64,000 nt of DNA from Streptomyces naganishii JCM 4654 (GTDB taxonomy: Bacteria; Actinomycetota; Actinomycetes; Streptomycetales; Streptomycetaceae). Below are positions 10,581 to 19,820 of the stretch, in pieces (the stretch's first letter is position 1; the number at the start of each line of letters is the position of its first letter). The notes beneath the pieces are model-generated. The model saw only the letters and a list, made by a program, of their open reading frames with translations, was not told the origin of the DNA and made no database searches. A program made the translations under genes and the position numbers. Location: contig NZ_BMVF01000016.1 in the NCBI RefSeq assembly GCF_014650575.1, forward strand, positions 117,502 through 181,501. Direction: 5' to 3'.

Positions 10581-11545
10581 ACGACGCGGCCGACGTCGCC
10601 CTGCGACTCCTGATCGTCTTCGCGGTCTTCCTCACCTTCCCCCTGATAGTCGGTCAGACCGAGCACAAGGTGATGGCCCACATGCAGGGCCGCCTCGGCC
10701 CCATGTACGCCGGCGGCTTCCACGGCTGGGCCCAGCTCGTCGCGGACGGGGTGAAGTTCGCGCAGAAGGAGGACGTGGTCCCCTCCGGCGCGGACCGCCG
10801 CGTCTTCCAGCTCGCCCCGGCCGTCGCCCTGCTGCCGTACCTCCTCGTACTGCTCGCCATCCCGATCGGCCCCGGTGAGGGCGCCGTCGGTCAGGTCCTG
10901 GACGCGGGTATCTTCTTCGTGCTCGCCGTGATGGGCGTCGGCGTCCTCGGCTCCCTCATGGCCGGCTGGGCCTCGGCGAACAAGTTCTCCCTCCTCGGCG
11001 GTCTGCGCACCGCCGCCCAGCTCCTCGCCTACGAGCTGCCGATGCTGCTCGCCGCCGCCTCCGTGGCGATGGCCGCCGGCACCGTGTCCCTGCCGGGCAT
11101 CCTGCACGCCTTCCACTGGTGGTGGCTGCCCTGGCAGATCGTCGGCGCGATCGTCTTCTTCGTCGCCGGACTCGCCGAACTGCAACGCCCGCCGTTCGAC
11201 ATGCCCGTCGCCGACTCGGAGATCATCTTCGGCGCGTACACCGAGTACACCGGTCTCCGCTTCGCCCTGTTCCTCCTCGCCGAGTACGCCGGGATCGTCG
11301 TCCTGTGCGGCCTGACCACTGTCCTCTTCCTGGGCGGCTGGCACGGCCCCTGGGGCGCCGAGGGCCTCGGCTGGGTGTGGACCCTGCTGAAGACGGCCGT
11401 CCTCGCGTTCGTCGTCATCTGGCTGCGCGTCACCTACCCGCGCCTGCGCGAGGACCAGCTGCAGAAGCTGTCCTGGACCCTGCTCGTCCCCCTTTCCCTC
11501 GCCCAGATCGCCCTCACCGGCGTCGTCAAGGTGGTGATCTCCTGA
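10577..11545 (+). CDS. nuoH: NADH-quinone oxidoreductase subunit H
   Basis: 322 residues, eight predicted membrane helices. Family motifs include TEHKVMAHMQGRLGPMYAGG near residue 30, KFAQKEDVVPSGADR and the conserved AELQRPPFDMPVADSEIIFG region. NuoH forms the quinone-chamber side of the membrane arm and links it to NuoB/NuoD. An ATG reading inside the last codon of nuoH starts nuoI, giving a one-base overlap with the stop codon. Confidence 0.94.
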   Translation: MNDAADVALRLLIVFAVFLTFPLIVGQTEHKVMAHMQGRLGPMYAGGFHGWAQLVADGVKFAQKEDVVPSGADRRVFQLAPAVALLPYLLVLLAIPIGPGEGAVGQVLDAGIFFVLAVMGVGVLGSLMAGWASANKFSLLGGLRTAAQLLAYELPMLLAAASVAMAAGTVSLPGILHAFHWWWLPWQIVGAIVFFVAGLAELQRPPFDMPVADSEIIFGAYTEYTGLRFALFLLAEYAGIVVLCGLTTVLFLGGWHGPWGAEGLGWVWTLLKTAVLAFVVIWLRVTYPRLREDQLQKLSWTLLVPLSLAQIALTGVVKVVIS

Positions 11546-12150
11546 TGTCCCGCCCGTCGCCCGACCACCGCCCCTCGGCGACGCCCTCCGGGCGCCCCCG
11601 CCTGTCGATCCCCGGCTCCGGCCTGGCCAAGGGCCTGGCCGTCACCCTGCGCACGATGACGAGGAAGACCGTCACCGAGCAGTACCCCGACACCCAGCCC
11701 GACCTCCCGCCCCGCACCCGCGGTGTGATCGCCCTGTTCGAGGAGAACTGCACGGTCTGCATGCTGTGCGCCCGCGAGTGCCCGGACTGGTGCATCTACA
11801 TCGACTCCCACAAGGAGACCGTGCCGGCGGCGGTCCCCGGCGGCCGCGAGCGCAGCCGCAACGTCCTCGACCGCTTCGCCATCGACTTCTCCCTGTGCAT
11901 GTACTGCGGTATCTGCATCGAGGTCTGTCCTTTCGACGCCCTGTTCTGGTCCCCGGAGTTCGAGTACGCCGAGACCGACATCCGCGACCTCACCCACGAG
12001 CGGGACAAGCTCCGCGAGTGGATGTGGACCGTCCCGGCCCCGCCCGCGCTGGACCCCGGCGCCGAGGAGCCGAAGGAGATCGCCGCCGCCCGCAAGACCG
12101 CCGAGAAGCTGGCCGAGGCACAGCCGGGGCCCGAGGAGGGAGACGCGTGA
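11545..12150 (+). CDS. nuoI: NADH-quinone oxidoreductase subunit I, 2x[4Fe-4S] ferredoxin-like
   Basis: 201 residues. Two complete ferredoxin cluster motifs, CTVCMLCARECP (Cys69, 72, 75, 79) and CMYCGICIEVCP (Cys118, 121, 124, 128), bind clusters N6a and N6b. The N-terminal 25 residues are Ser/Pro-rich and the C-terminus is charged. In complexes without NuoEFG this subunit is the natural docking point for a reduced ferredoxin. That makes it relevant to the nearby ferredoxin-reducing KorAB. Confidence 0.95.
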   Translation: MSRPSPDHRPSATPSGRPRLSIPGSGLAKGLAVTLRTMTRKTVTEQYPDTQPDLPPRTRGVIALFEENCTVCMLCARECPDWCIYIDSHKETVPAAVPGGRERSRNVLDRFAIDFSLCMYCGICIEVCPFDALFWSPEFEYAETDIRDLTHERDKLREWMWTVPAPPALDPGAEEPKEIAAARKTAEKLAEAQPGPEEGDA

Positions 12151-12752
12151 GTCTCGCCGCCCAGACGCACGGCTTCCTCACGCCCACCGGCGTCGAGATC
12201 GCCTTCCTCCTCGTCGGCCTGGTCACCTTCGGCGCGGCCCTCGTCACCGTGACCACCCGGCAACTGGTTCACGCCGCCCTGTGGCTGGTCGTCGCCCTCG
12301 GCGGTCTCGCCGTCGAATACCTCCTGCTCACGGCGGAGTTCATCGCCTGGGTGCAGGTCCTCATCTACGTGGGTTCCGTCGTCGTACTCCTCCTGTTCGG
12401 TCTGATGCTCACCAAGGCCCCCATCGGCCGCTCCCCGGACGCCGACTCCGGCAACCGGTGGGCCGCCCTCACCGTGGCCGTCGCCGCCGCGACCGCCCTG
12501 GTGTGGGTGGTCGTCGACGCCTTCCGCGCCACCTGGATCGACCTGGACGGCGCCGCAGCCGGCTCGACGAAGGTCACCGGCGCGAGCCTGTTCCAGAACT
12601 GGGTGCTGCCCTTCGAGGCGCTCTCCGTCCTCCTCCTCGCCGCCCTGGTCGGCGCGATCGTCCTGTCCCGCAGGGCGAAGGCGACGGCCGCCGCGTCCTC
12701 CGCCGCCGCGGACGCCCCCGGCGGGCGGCCCGCCGAGGAAGGGGTCCGCTGA
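12147..12752 (+). CDS. nuoJ: NADH-quinone oxidoreductase subunit J
   Basis: The GTG start overlaps the end of nuoI by 4 bases; 201 residues. Five hydrophobic helices with family features: RQLVHAALWLVVALGGLAVE, LLTAEFIAWVQVLIYVGSVV and FEALSVLLLAALVGAIVL. NuoJ contributes to the proton pathway around the E channel. The C-terminal 30 residues are Ala/Gly-rich. Its place between nuoI and nuoK is standard. Confidence 0.92.
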   Translation: MSLAAQTHGFLTPTGVEIAFLLVGLVTFGAALVTVTTRQLVHAALWLVVALGGLAVEYLLLTAEFIAWVQVLIYVGSVVVLLLFGLMLTKAPIGRSPDADSGNRWAALTVAVAAATALVWVVVDAFRATWIDLDGAAAGSTKVTGASLFQNWVLPFEALSVLLLAALVGAIVLSRRAKATAAASSAAADAPGGRPAEEGVR

Positions 12753-13141
12753 TGCACCTCGTCTATCCCGCCGTGCTCTCCGCCCTCCTGTTCTGCACCG
12801 GCCTGTACGGCGTCCTCGCCCGGCGCAACGCGATCCTCGTCCTGATGTCCGTCGAGCTGATGCTCAACGCGGTCAACCTCAACCTGGTCGCCTTCGACGT
12901 CTGGCTCAGCAAGACGGCCACCGAGACCCTCCACTCCGGCCAGGCCCTGACCCTGTTCACCATCGCCATCGCCGCGGCGGAGATCGGCATCGGCCTGGCG
13001 ATCGTCCTCGCCGTGTACCGCGACCGCGGCACCTCGGACATCGACCGCCTCCGCGACTCCGCCGAGGGCCCCGGCGACGACCCCGGCCCCGGGGACGCCG
13101 CGGCCGCTCAGGACACCGAGAAGGCTGAGGCCACCACGTGA
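12752..13141 (+). CDS. nuoK: NADH-quinone oxidoreductase subunit K
   Basis: 129 residues, three helices typical of NuoK/MnhC, with the conserved glutamates in LMSVELMLNAVNLNLVAF and AAAEIGIGLAIVLAVYR. An acidic extension of about 35 residues follows the last helix (EGPGDDPGPGDAA), longer than in E. coli NuoK. The start ATG shares one base with the nuoJ stop. It is a membrane-arm subunit in the proton-translocating chain. Confidence 0.93.
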   Translation: MHLVYPAVLSALLFCTGLYGVLARRNAILVLMSVELMLNAVNLNLVAFDVWLSKTATETLHSGQALTLFTIAIAAAEIGIGLAIVLAVYRDRGTSDIDRLRDSAEGPGDDPGPGDAAAAQDTEKAEATT

Positions 13142-15132
13142 CCACGACCACCCTCGCCGTCCTCGTCCCCCTCCTTCCGTTCCTGGGCGCCGCGGCCGGC
13201 CTGCTCCTCGGCCGCACCGCCCCCGGCTACGTCCGGCCGCTCGCCGTACTGCCGACCCTGGCCTCCCTCGTCCTGGCCGTCCTGGTCGCCGCCGGCCAGG
13301 GCGGCGGCCGGTCCATCGACGCCGCCACCGAGCTCACGCCCACCGGCTCCGTCCCCATCGAACTCGCCCTGCACATCGACGGCTTCGCCGCCCTCGTCGC
13401 CGTCCTGGTCGGCGTCGTCGCCACCTGCGTGCAGATCTACTCGACGGGCTACCTGCGCCACGACCCGCGCTACCCCTCGTACGCCGCTCTGGTCTCCCTG
13501 TTCACCTCCGCGATGTTCCTCGTCGTCTACTCCGGCGACCTGATCGTGCTGCTGGTCGGCTGGGAAGTCATGGGCATCTGCTCCTACTTCCTCGTCGGCC
13601 ACTACTGGGAGACCCCGGAGGCCCGCGCCGCCTCCATCAAGGCCTTCCTCGTCACCAAGCTCGGCGACGTCCCCTTCCTGATCGGCCTGTTCGCGCTCGG
13701 CACCGCCGCCGGGTCCTTCCGGATCACCAAGGTCCTCGGCACCGTCGCCAGCGGCGGCCTGCATCATCCGACCGTGGTCGCGCTGCTGCTCCTCGCGGGC
13801 GTGGCGGGCAAGTCGGCGCAGTTCCCGCTGCACACCTGGCTCCCCGACGCGATGGCGGGCCCCACGCCCGTCTCCGCGCTGATCCACGCCGCGACGATGG
13901 TCGCCGCCGGTGTCTACTTCGTCGCCCGTCTCCTCCCCGTCTTCCAGGCCTCCGCGGCCGCGATGACCGTGCTCGCCGTCATGGCCGCCGTCACGATGGC
14001 CGGCTCGGCGCTCGCCGCGCTCGCCCAGGACGACATCAAACGCGTCCTCGCCTACTCGACGATCGGCCAGCTCGGCTACATGACCGGCGCGCTCGCCGTC
14101 GGCGACCGCGGTGCGGCCGTCTTCCACCTCCTGTCCCACGGCGCCTTCAAGGCGCTGCTCTTCCTCGCCGCCGGCGTGATCATCCACGCCGCCGGCACCA
14201 ACTCGCTGGCCGCCATGTCCCGCATGAGCAACCTGCGCGACCGCGTCCCGGACGCCTACTGGACGATGACCGTGGCACTGCTCGCGCTCGCCGCGATCCC
14301 GCCCTTCAGCGGCTTCTTCTCCAAGGAGTCCGTCCTCGGCGCCGCCGAGCGGGCCGCCACCGGCCACAGTGGCGGAGCCCCCGGCGCGGCCGGCTGGATC
14401 GTCCTCGTCGCGAGCCTCCTCACCGCCCTGCTCACCGCCGCGTACGCCATGCGCCTGTGGCTGCTGGCCTTCTGCGGACGGGGCGCGGAAGCCCCCGACC
14501 ACGGCAGGCAGCCGCTGGTCATGAACGCCGTCCTGTGGGTCCTCGCCGTGCCCTCCCTCGCCTTCGGCGGATTCGCGTTCCGCCTGCTGCCCGACTGGTT
14601 CGACGGCCGCGACCTCACCCCGGCCCTGACCACCTCCGTCCTCGGCACGGGCCTCGCCCTGGCCGGCGGCACCGTCTGCTACGGCGCCTGGCGGCACACC
14701 ACCGCGCTCACGGCCCGCGTCCCGCTCGGCGCGGTCGCGGCCCACCCCGAGGCCGACGCCGCACTCGTCGAGGCCGAGGCCATCGCCACCCACAAGCCCG
14801 CCTACGGCGACATCGCCTACGCCGTCGACCCCGCGGATCCCGGGAGGCTGCTGCTCGGCCCGCTGCACCGGCACGCGGCCACCGGCTTCCACCTCGACGC
14901 CGTGTACGCGGCCCTCTTCGTCCGCCCCGTCCTGGCGGCGGCCGACCTCGTCCGGTTCCTCGACCGGGAGGTCGTCGAGACCTACGTACGCGGTGCGGGC
15001 GCCGTACCCCGCCTGCTGGGGGCCGCCGTACGGCGCGCCCAGACCGGCAATGTGCAGACCTATGTGAGCGCGCTGCTCGCCGGCACCGTCGTCCTCGCGG
15101 TCGCCGCCGTCCTCGTCGCCACGGGAGTGTGA
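13138..15132 (+). CDS. nuoL: NADH-quinone oxidoreductase subunit L
   Basis: 664 residues beginning at GTG within the nuoK stop. It is an antiporter-like subunit with at least 14 helices. Visible key elements are the conserved Glu in LVGWEVMGICSYFLVGHYWE, the broken-helix Lys region GKSAQFPLHTWLPDAMAGPT and AQDDIKRVLAYSTIGQLGYM. FSKESVLG and a C-terminal membrane-anchored amphipathic region follow. The terminal lateral-helix segment is present, so the protein appears complete. It pumps protons at the distal end of the membrane arm. Confidence 0.95.
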   Translation: MTTTTLAVLVPLLPFLGAAAGLLLGRTAPGYVRPLAVLPTLASLVLAVLVAAGQGGGRSIDAATELTPTGSVPIELALHIDGFAALVAVLVGVVATCVQIYSTGYLRHDPRYPSYAALVSLFTSAMFLVVYSGDLIVLLVGWEVMGICSYFLVGHYWETPEARAASIKAFLVTKLGDVPFLIGLFALGTAAGSFRITKVLGTVASGGLHHPTVVALLLLAGVAGKSAQFPLHTWLPDAMAGPTPVSALIHAATMVAAGVYFVARLLPVFQASAAAMTVLAVMAAVTMAGSALAALAQDDIKRVLAYSTIGQLGYMTGALAVGDRGAAVFHLLSHGAFKALLFLAAGVIIHAAGTNSLAAMSRMSNLRDRVPDAYWTMTVALLALAAIPPFSGFFSKESVLGAAERAATGHSGGAPGAAGWIVLVASLLTALLTAAYAMRLWLLAFCGRGAEAPDHGRQPLVMNAVLWVLAVPSLAFGGFAFRLLPDWFDGRDLTPALTTSVLGTGLALAGGTVCYGAWRHTTALTARVPLGAVAAHPEADAALVEAEAIATHKPAYGDIAYAVDPADPGRLLLGPLHRHAATGFHLDAVYAALFVRPVLAAADLVRFLDREVVETYVRGAGAVPRLLGAAVRRAQTGNVQTYVSALLAGTVVLAVAAVLVATGV

Positions 15133-15138
15133 GCAGGC

Positions 15139-16713
15139 GTGATCGATATCAGCGAGTCCGTGATGCAGTTCCTTCTGGCATTCGTCGTCGCCGGCCCGCT
15201 CCTCGGAGCGCTCGCCGCCCTCCTGCCGGCCCCGCCCGGACTGAAGGGCAAGTCACCCGCGCAGGCGGTGCTGCGGCACGGCGTGACCGTCACCGGCGCC
15301 GTGCTCATCGCCGCGATCGTCCTCGCGCTCGGCTTCGACCACGACCACCCGTCGAAGATGCAGGCCACGACCGACATCAGCTGGATCCCCGCACTCCACG
15401 TGCGCATCCACCTCGGCATCGACGGCATCTCCCTCCCCCTCGTCGTCCTGACCGCGCTGCTGACCTTCCTCTGCGCGCTGTACTCCTACTTCAAGCCGCC
15501 CGCGGGACCCACCCCGAAGGCCTTCGTCGCGCTGCTGCTCCTGCTCGAGTCCGGCACCCTCGCGACCTTCGCCGTACTCGACCTGCTGCTGTTCTTCCTC
15601 GCCTTCGAGACGGTGCTCGTCCCGATGTACTTCCTCATCGCCCGCTGGGGCGGCGAGGGCCGCCGGGCCGCGGCCTGGCGGTTCATCCTCTACACCCTGC
15701 TCGGCTCGGTCGTCATGCTGCTCGGCCTGCTCCTGATCGGAATCAAGGCGGGCACGTTCGACATGGTTGCACTCGCCACTGACAACGGCCGGTCGCTCAC
15801 AGCATCCGTGCAGGTCATCGCCGTTCTGGCGATCGGGATCGGGCTCGCGGTGAAGACGCCGATGTGGCCGCTGCACAGCTGGCTGCCCGACGGGCACACC
15901 GCCGCTCCGACCGTCGGCTCGGTCCTGCTGGCCGGCGTCCTGCTGAAGATGGGTACGTACGGGTTCGTCCGCATTCTCCTGCCGATCGCGCCCCACGGCT
16001 TCCACACCTTCGCGCCCTACCTCGCCGCCTTCGCCGTGGTCGGGATCATCTACGGGTCACTGGCCTGCCTGGCCCTCGCCAAACGCGGCGCCAAGGGCGA
16101 TCTGAAGCGGCTCATCGCCTACTCCTCCGTCGGCCACATGGGCTTCGTCCTGCTCGGCATCGCCACCATGACCCCGACCGGCGTGAACGGCGCGCTGTTC
16201 GCCAACATCGCCCACGGCCTCATCACCGGCCTGCTCTTCTTCCTCGTGGGGGCGCTCAAGGACCGCACCGGCACCACCGACCTCGACGCCCTGGCCGAGG
16301 AGACCGGCGCCGCGCTGTACGGCAAGGCCCCGCACCTCGGCGGCCTGCTCGCCTTCGGCGCCGTCGCCTCGCTCGGGCTGCCCGGGCTGGCCGGCTTCTG
16401 GGGCGAGATGCTCGCCCTGTTCGGCGCCTTCGAACCCGGCGCCGGCCTCAGCCGCCCCGCCTTCCTCACCTTCATGGCGATCGGCGTCTTCGGCACCCTG
16501 CTCACCGCCGCCTACATGCTCGCCGTGGTCCGCCGCGTCTGCATGGGCGCGCTGCCGCAGGACGCGCCGAAACTCGCCGACGTCCGCACCTTCGAGTTCG
16601 CGGCCTGGACCCCGCTCGTCGTCCTCACCGTCCTCGCGGGCCTCTGGCCCAAGGCCCTGCTCGGGCTCACCGACCCGGCCGTGCAGCAGCTCCTCGCAGG
16701 AGGCACCCGATGA
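15139..16713 (+). CDS. nuoM: NADH-quinone oxidoreductase subunit M
   Basis: 524 residues, GTG start 6 bases after nuoL. Antiporter-like subunit: FETVLVPMYFLIARWGGEG (conserved Glu), KTPMWPLHSWLPDGHTAAPT (Lys and Pro-rich broken helix) and GDLKRLIAYSSVGHMGFVLL. FWGEMLALFGAF lies near the end. The last helix is followed directly by the AGGAGG ribosome site of nuoN, which overlaps nuoM by 4 bases. One of three proton-pumping modules of this partial complex I. Confidence 0.95.
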   Translation: MIDISESVMQFLLAFVVAGPLLGALAALLPAPPGLKGKSPAQAVLRHGVTVTGAVLIAAIVLALGFDHDHPSKMQATTDISWIPALHVRIHLGIDGISLPLVVLTALLTFLCALYSYFKPPAGPTPKAFVALLLLLESGTLATFAVLDLLLFFLAFETVLVPMYFLIARWGGEGRRAAAWRFILYTLLGSVVMLLGLLLIGIKAGTFDMVALATDNGRSLTASVQVIAVLAIGIGLAVKTPMWPLHSWLPDGHTAAPTVGSVLLAGVLLKMGTYGFVRILLPIAPHGFHTFAPYLAAFAVVGIIYGSLACLALAKRGAKGDLKRLIAYSSVGHMGFVLLGIATMTPTGVNGALFANIAHGLITGLLFFLVGALKDRTGTTDLDALAEETGAALYGKAPHLGGLLAFGAVASLGLPGLAGFWGEMLALFGAFEPGAGLSRPAFLTFMAIGVFGTLLTAAYMLAVVRRVCMGALPQDAPKLADVRTFEFAAWTPLVVLTVLAGLWPKALLGLTDPAVQQLLAGGTR

Positions 16714-18233
16714 GCGCCCTCGCCTTGCCCCTGGCCGAGTCGGCGGTCCAGTCCGTCGACTGGCTCGCGATCGCGCCGCCCACCCTCACCGCGGTGGTCG
16801 CGCTCGTCGTCCTCGTCGCCGACCTCTTCCTGCCCGCCGCGCGCAAAGCCCTCCTCGGCTGGACCTCCGTCGCCGGCCTCGCCGCCTCCGCGCTGCTTCT
16901 CCTGCCCCTCCTCGACGGCGACCGCGACACCTTCTGCCTGACCGGCCACCCCGGCGTGTGCAGCTACAGCGCCGACCGGTTCACCCTCGTCATCCAGCTC
17001 CTGGTCCTCGGCGGCGCCCTCCTGGCGGCCCTGCTGTCGGTCACCGCCCTGAAGGACGCGCGCGGAGGACTCCCCGAAGGCGAGTACTGGTTCCTGCTGC
17101 TCTCCTCCGCCGCCGGCGCCGCGCTGCTGCCCGCCTCCCGCGACCTGGCCACCCTGATCGTCGCCCTCGAAGTGGCCTCCCTGCCCGCGTTCGCCCTCGT
17201 CGGCCTCCGGCACGGCGACCGCAGGTCCTCCGACGCGGCCCTGAAGTTCTTCCTGTCGTCGGTCACCGCCACCGCCGTCAGCCTGCTGGGCATCAGCTTC
17301 GTCTACGCCTCCACCGGCACCCTCTACCTCACCCAGGTCGCCGACCGCATCCAGCACGTCGACGGGCAACTGCACACCCTCGCCCAGGCCGGCGTCGTCC
17401 TCACACTGGTCGGCTTCGCCTTCAAGACGGCCGCCGTCCCCTTCCACTTCTGGGTGCCCGACACCTACGTGGGCGCGCCCCTGCCCATCGCCGCCTACCT
17501 GTCGGTCGTCGGCAAGGCGGTCGGCTTCACCGGTCTCATCCTCGTCACCGTCGTGGGCTTCCCCTCCTACGGCGACCTGTGGGGACCGGCGCTCGCCGTG
17601 CTCGCCGCGCTCACCATGACCGTCGGCAACGTCGGCGCCCTGCGCCAGCAGGCCACGCGCGCGTACAGCGCGGTACGGCTCCTCGCCTGGTCCTCCGTCG
17701 GCCAGGCCGGCTACCTGCTGGTGCCGATCGCCGCCGCCGGCTACACCAAGGACGCCCAGAAGACGATCGGCTCCACGGTCGCGTACGCCCTCATGTACGC
17801 CGCCGTGAACCTCGGAGCCTTCGCCGTGGCCGCGCTCGTGGGCCGCACCAGGAGCCACAACCGCGTCGCCGACTACCGGGGCCTGTACGCGACGAACCCC
17901 CTGACCGCGCTCCTCATGGCCTTCTTCCTGCTGTGCCTGGCCGGGCTGCCCCCGGGCGTCATCGGGCTCTTCGCCAAGGTCACCGTCTTCTCCGCGGCCG
18001 TGGACGCCGGACTCGGCTGGCTCGCCGTCGTCATGGCCGTCAACGTCGTCATCGCGCTGTTCTACTACCTCCAGTGGACGGCCCTGCTGTTCCGCGCCCC
18101 CGAGGGCGAGGCCGCCCGGCACCGCGTCCCGGCCCCCCTCACGGCCGCCATCACCCTGACGGCCATCCTCGGCATCGCCCTGTCCGGCGCCCCCCAGCTG
18201 GTGCTCCGCTTCACGAGCACCGGACTGTTCTGA
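16710..18233 (+). CDS. nuoN: NADH-quinone oxidoreductase subunit N
   Basis: 507 residues. Antiporter-like subunit with LLLSSAAGAALLPASRDLAT, ALEVASLPAFALVGL, FKTAAVPFHFWVPDTYVGAP (Lys in the broken helix) and AVRLLAWSSVGQAGYLLVPI. A good AGGAGG site precedes the ATG. It is the last gene of the operon. No nuoD, nuoE, nuoF or nuoG is found in this window, so the module can only work with partner subunits encoded elsewhere or with a different electron-input subunit. Confidence 0.95.
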   Translation: MSALALPLAESAVQSVDWLAIAPPTLTAVVALVVLVADLFLPAARKALLGWTSVAGLAASALLLLPLLDGDRDTFCLTGHPGVCSYSADRFTLVIQLLVLGGALLAALLSVTALKDARGGLPEGEYWFLLLSSAAGAALLPASRDLATLIVALEVASLPAFALVGLRHGDRRSSDAALKFFLSSVTATAVSLLGISFVYASTGTLYLTQVADRIQHVDGQLHTLAQAGVVLTLVGFAFKTAAVPFHFWVPDTYVGAPLPIAAYLSVVGKAVGFTGLILVTVVGFPSYGDLWGPALAVLAALTMTVGNVGALRQQATRAYSAVRLLAWSSVGQAGYLLVPIAAAGYTKDAQKTIGSTVAYALMYAAVNLGAFAVAALVGRTRSHNRVADYRGLYATNPLTALLMAFFLLCLAGLPPGVIGLFAKVTVFSAAVDAGLGWLAVVMAVNVVIALFYYLQWTALLFRAPEGEAARHRVPAPLTAAITLTAILGIALSGAPQLVLRFTSTGLF

Positions 18234-18240
18234 CCCCGGA

Positions 18241-18341
18241 CGCCACCACACGCGCGGGTCATCGGAGCCCGGGGCGCCACTACACGCGCGGGTCACCGGA
18301 GCCCCCGGGCGTCATCACGCGCGCGCGGGGCACCCGATCCC
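18241..18341. repeat. Three imperfect tandem ~34-base repeats after nuoN
   Basis: Units CGCCACCACACGCGCGGGTC... (18241), CGCCACTACACGCGCGGGTC... (18275) and a more divergent CGTCATCACGCGCGCG... (18310). They fill the first third of the 310-base gap between nuoN and htpX. The CG-alternating runs could form cruciforms. No coding frame is supported. The rest of the gap (to 18,543) holds only the htpX leader with its GGAGG site. Confidence 0.65.
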
Positions 18342-18543
18342 CACGCGCGCGTGCCACCCGGTGCCCCGCTCACCCGGACGGCCCGCGCGCCGTCGCACGC
18401 ACCAGGGAACCAGGGGCTCTCGCCTGGCGTTGACCAGTACGGAAGGGTCCACTGGACGTGACGCCACGACACGTCACGGCACCAGTGGCACCGAACAGCA
18501 GCAAGCGAAGGGTTCCCCTGCCGCACCACTTGGAGGGCGTACC

Positions 18544-19407
18544 GTGCACCGCCGGCACAACGGGCTCAGGACCGCAGTACTCCTCGGGGGACTGTCCGCA
18601 CTCATCATCGTCATCGGCAGCTTCTTCGGCCGCACCGGCCTGATCGTCGCGGTCCTCATCGCCCTCGGCACCAACGCCTACGCGTACTGGAACAGCGACA
18701 AGCTGGCCCTGCGCGCGATGCGCGCCCGCCCGGTCAGCGAGTTCGAGGCGCCCGGCCTGTACCGCATGGTCCGCGAGCTCTCCAACCAGGCCCGGCAGCC
18801 CATGCCCCGCCTCTACATCTCCCCGACGGAGGCGCCGAACGCCTTCGCGACCGGCCGCAACCCCCGCAACGCCGCCGTGTGCTGCACGGAAGGCATCCTG
18901 CGCATCCTGGACGAGCGTGAGCTGCGCGGCGTCATCGGCCACGAGCTCAGCCACGTCTACAACCGCGACATCCTCATCTCCTCCGTCGCCGGCGCCCTCG
19001 CCTCGGTGATCATGTTCCTGGTCAACTTCGCCTGGCTGATCCCCGTGGGCCGCTCGGACGACGACGACGGCCCCGGCGTGCTCGGCATGCTGCTGATCAT
19101 GATCCTCGGACCGCTCGCGGCCAGCCTCATCCAACTGGCCATCAGCCGCTCCAGGGAGTACGAGGCCGACGCCTCCGGCGCCCAGATCACCGGTGACCCG
19201 CTCGCCCTCGCCAGCGCCCTGCGCAAGCTCGAGGCGGGCACCCAGCAACTCCCGCTGCCCCCCGAGCCGCGCATCGAGACCGCGAGCCACATGATGATCG
19301 CGAACCCGTTCCGCCCGGGCCAGGGCCTGGCGAAGATGTTCTCCACCCACCCGCCCATGGCGGAGCGCATCGCCCGCCTCGAGCAGATGGCAGGTCACCA
19401 CCGATGA
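18544..19407 (+). CDS. htpX: Membrane zinc metalloprotease HtpX
   Basis: 287 residues from GTG at 18544, supported by GGAGG 7 bases upstream. Upstream in-frame codons encode unconserved sequence. Two N-terminal helices (TAVLLGGLSALIIVIGSFF and TGLIVAVLIALGTNAYAYW) precede the gluzincin motif GHELSHVYNRD (His133, Glu134, His137). Two further helices follow, then SREYEADASGAQITGDPLAL, which supplies the third zinc ligand Glu. STHPPMAERIARL is the usual C-terminal end. HtpX degrades misfolded membrane proteins on the cytoplasmic side. Confidence 0.95.
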   Translation: MHRRHNGLRTAVLLGGLSALIIVIGSFFGRTGLIVAVLIALGTNAYAYWNSDKLALRAMRARPVSEFEAPGLYRMVRELSNQARQPMPRLYISPTEAPNAFATGRNPRNAAVCCTEGILRILDERELRGVIGHELSHVYNRDILISSVAGALASVIMFLVNFAWLIPVGRSDDDDGPGVLGMLLIMILGPLAASLIQLAISRSREYEADASGAQITGDPLALASALRKLEAGTQQLPLPPEPRIETASHMMIANPFRPGQGLAKMFSTHPPMAERIARLEQMAGHHR

Positions 19408-19796
19408 AGACAATTCTGAACGTCATCTGGCTGGTCCTCAGCGGCTTCTGGCTCTTCCTCGGCTATCTCCTCGCCGGGGTGCTCCTGTGCATCACCGTGA
19501 TCGGCATCCCGTTCGGGATCGCCGCGTTCCGCATCGGCGTCTACGCCCTGTGGCCCTTCGGGTACACCACGATCGAGCGGCGTGACGCGGGCGCCCCCTC
19601 CTGCGTCGGCAACGTCCTGTGGCTGGTCCTGGCGGGCTGGTGGCTGGCGCTGACCCACATCGTCACGGGCATCGCGCTGTGCGTCACGATCATCGGCATC
19701 CCGTTCGGCATCGCCAACTTCAAGCTGATCCCGGTCTCGCTGCTCCCGCTCGGACGCGAAATCGTGCGCACGGACGAGCCGTTCGCGGCGCGCTGA
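19404..19796 (+). CDS. YccF-like (DUF307) inner-membrane protein
   Basis: 130 residues with two similar halves. Each half ends in a CITVIGIPFGIAAFR-like motif (CITVIGIPFGIAAFRI and CVTIIGIPFGIANFKL), the hallmark of the YccF domain. Each half is a helical hairpin. The gene overlaps htpX by 4 bases (ATGA), so the two are co-translated. This suggests a membrane-quality role, although YccF function is unknown. Confidence 0.85.
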   Translation: MKTILNVIWLVLSGFWLFLGYLLAGVLLCITVIGIPFGIAAFRIGVYALWPFGYTTIERRDAGAPSCVGNVLWLVLAGWWLALTHIVTGIALCVTIIGIPFGIANFKLIPVSLLPLGREIVRTDEPFAAR

Positions 19797-19820
19797 GCCG
19801 CGGCCGCCGGGCGGAGAGGA

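Noticed and set aside
13108..14892. 594-codon minus-strand frame opposite nuoL (similar one opposite nuoN)
   Set aside because: Gly/Asp/Glu-rich shadow frame; real coding evidence is on the plus strand.
18361..18543. Longer N-terminus for HtpX
   Set aside because: The added residues are low-complexity and lie in the tandem-repeat leader; GGAGG and the membrane helix favour GTG at 18544.
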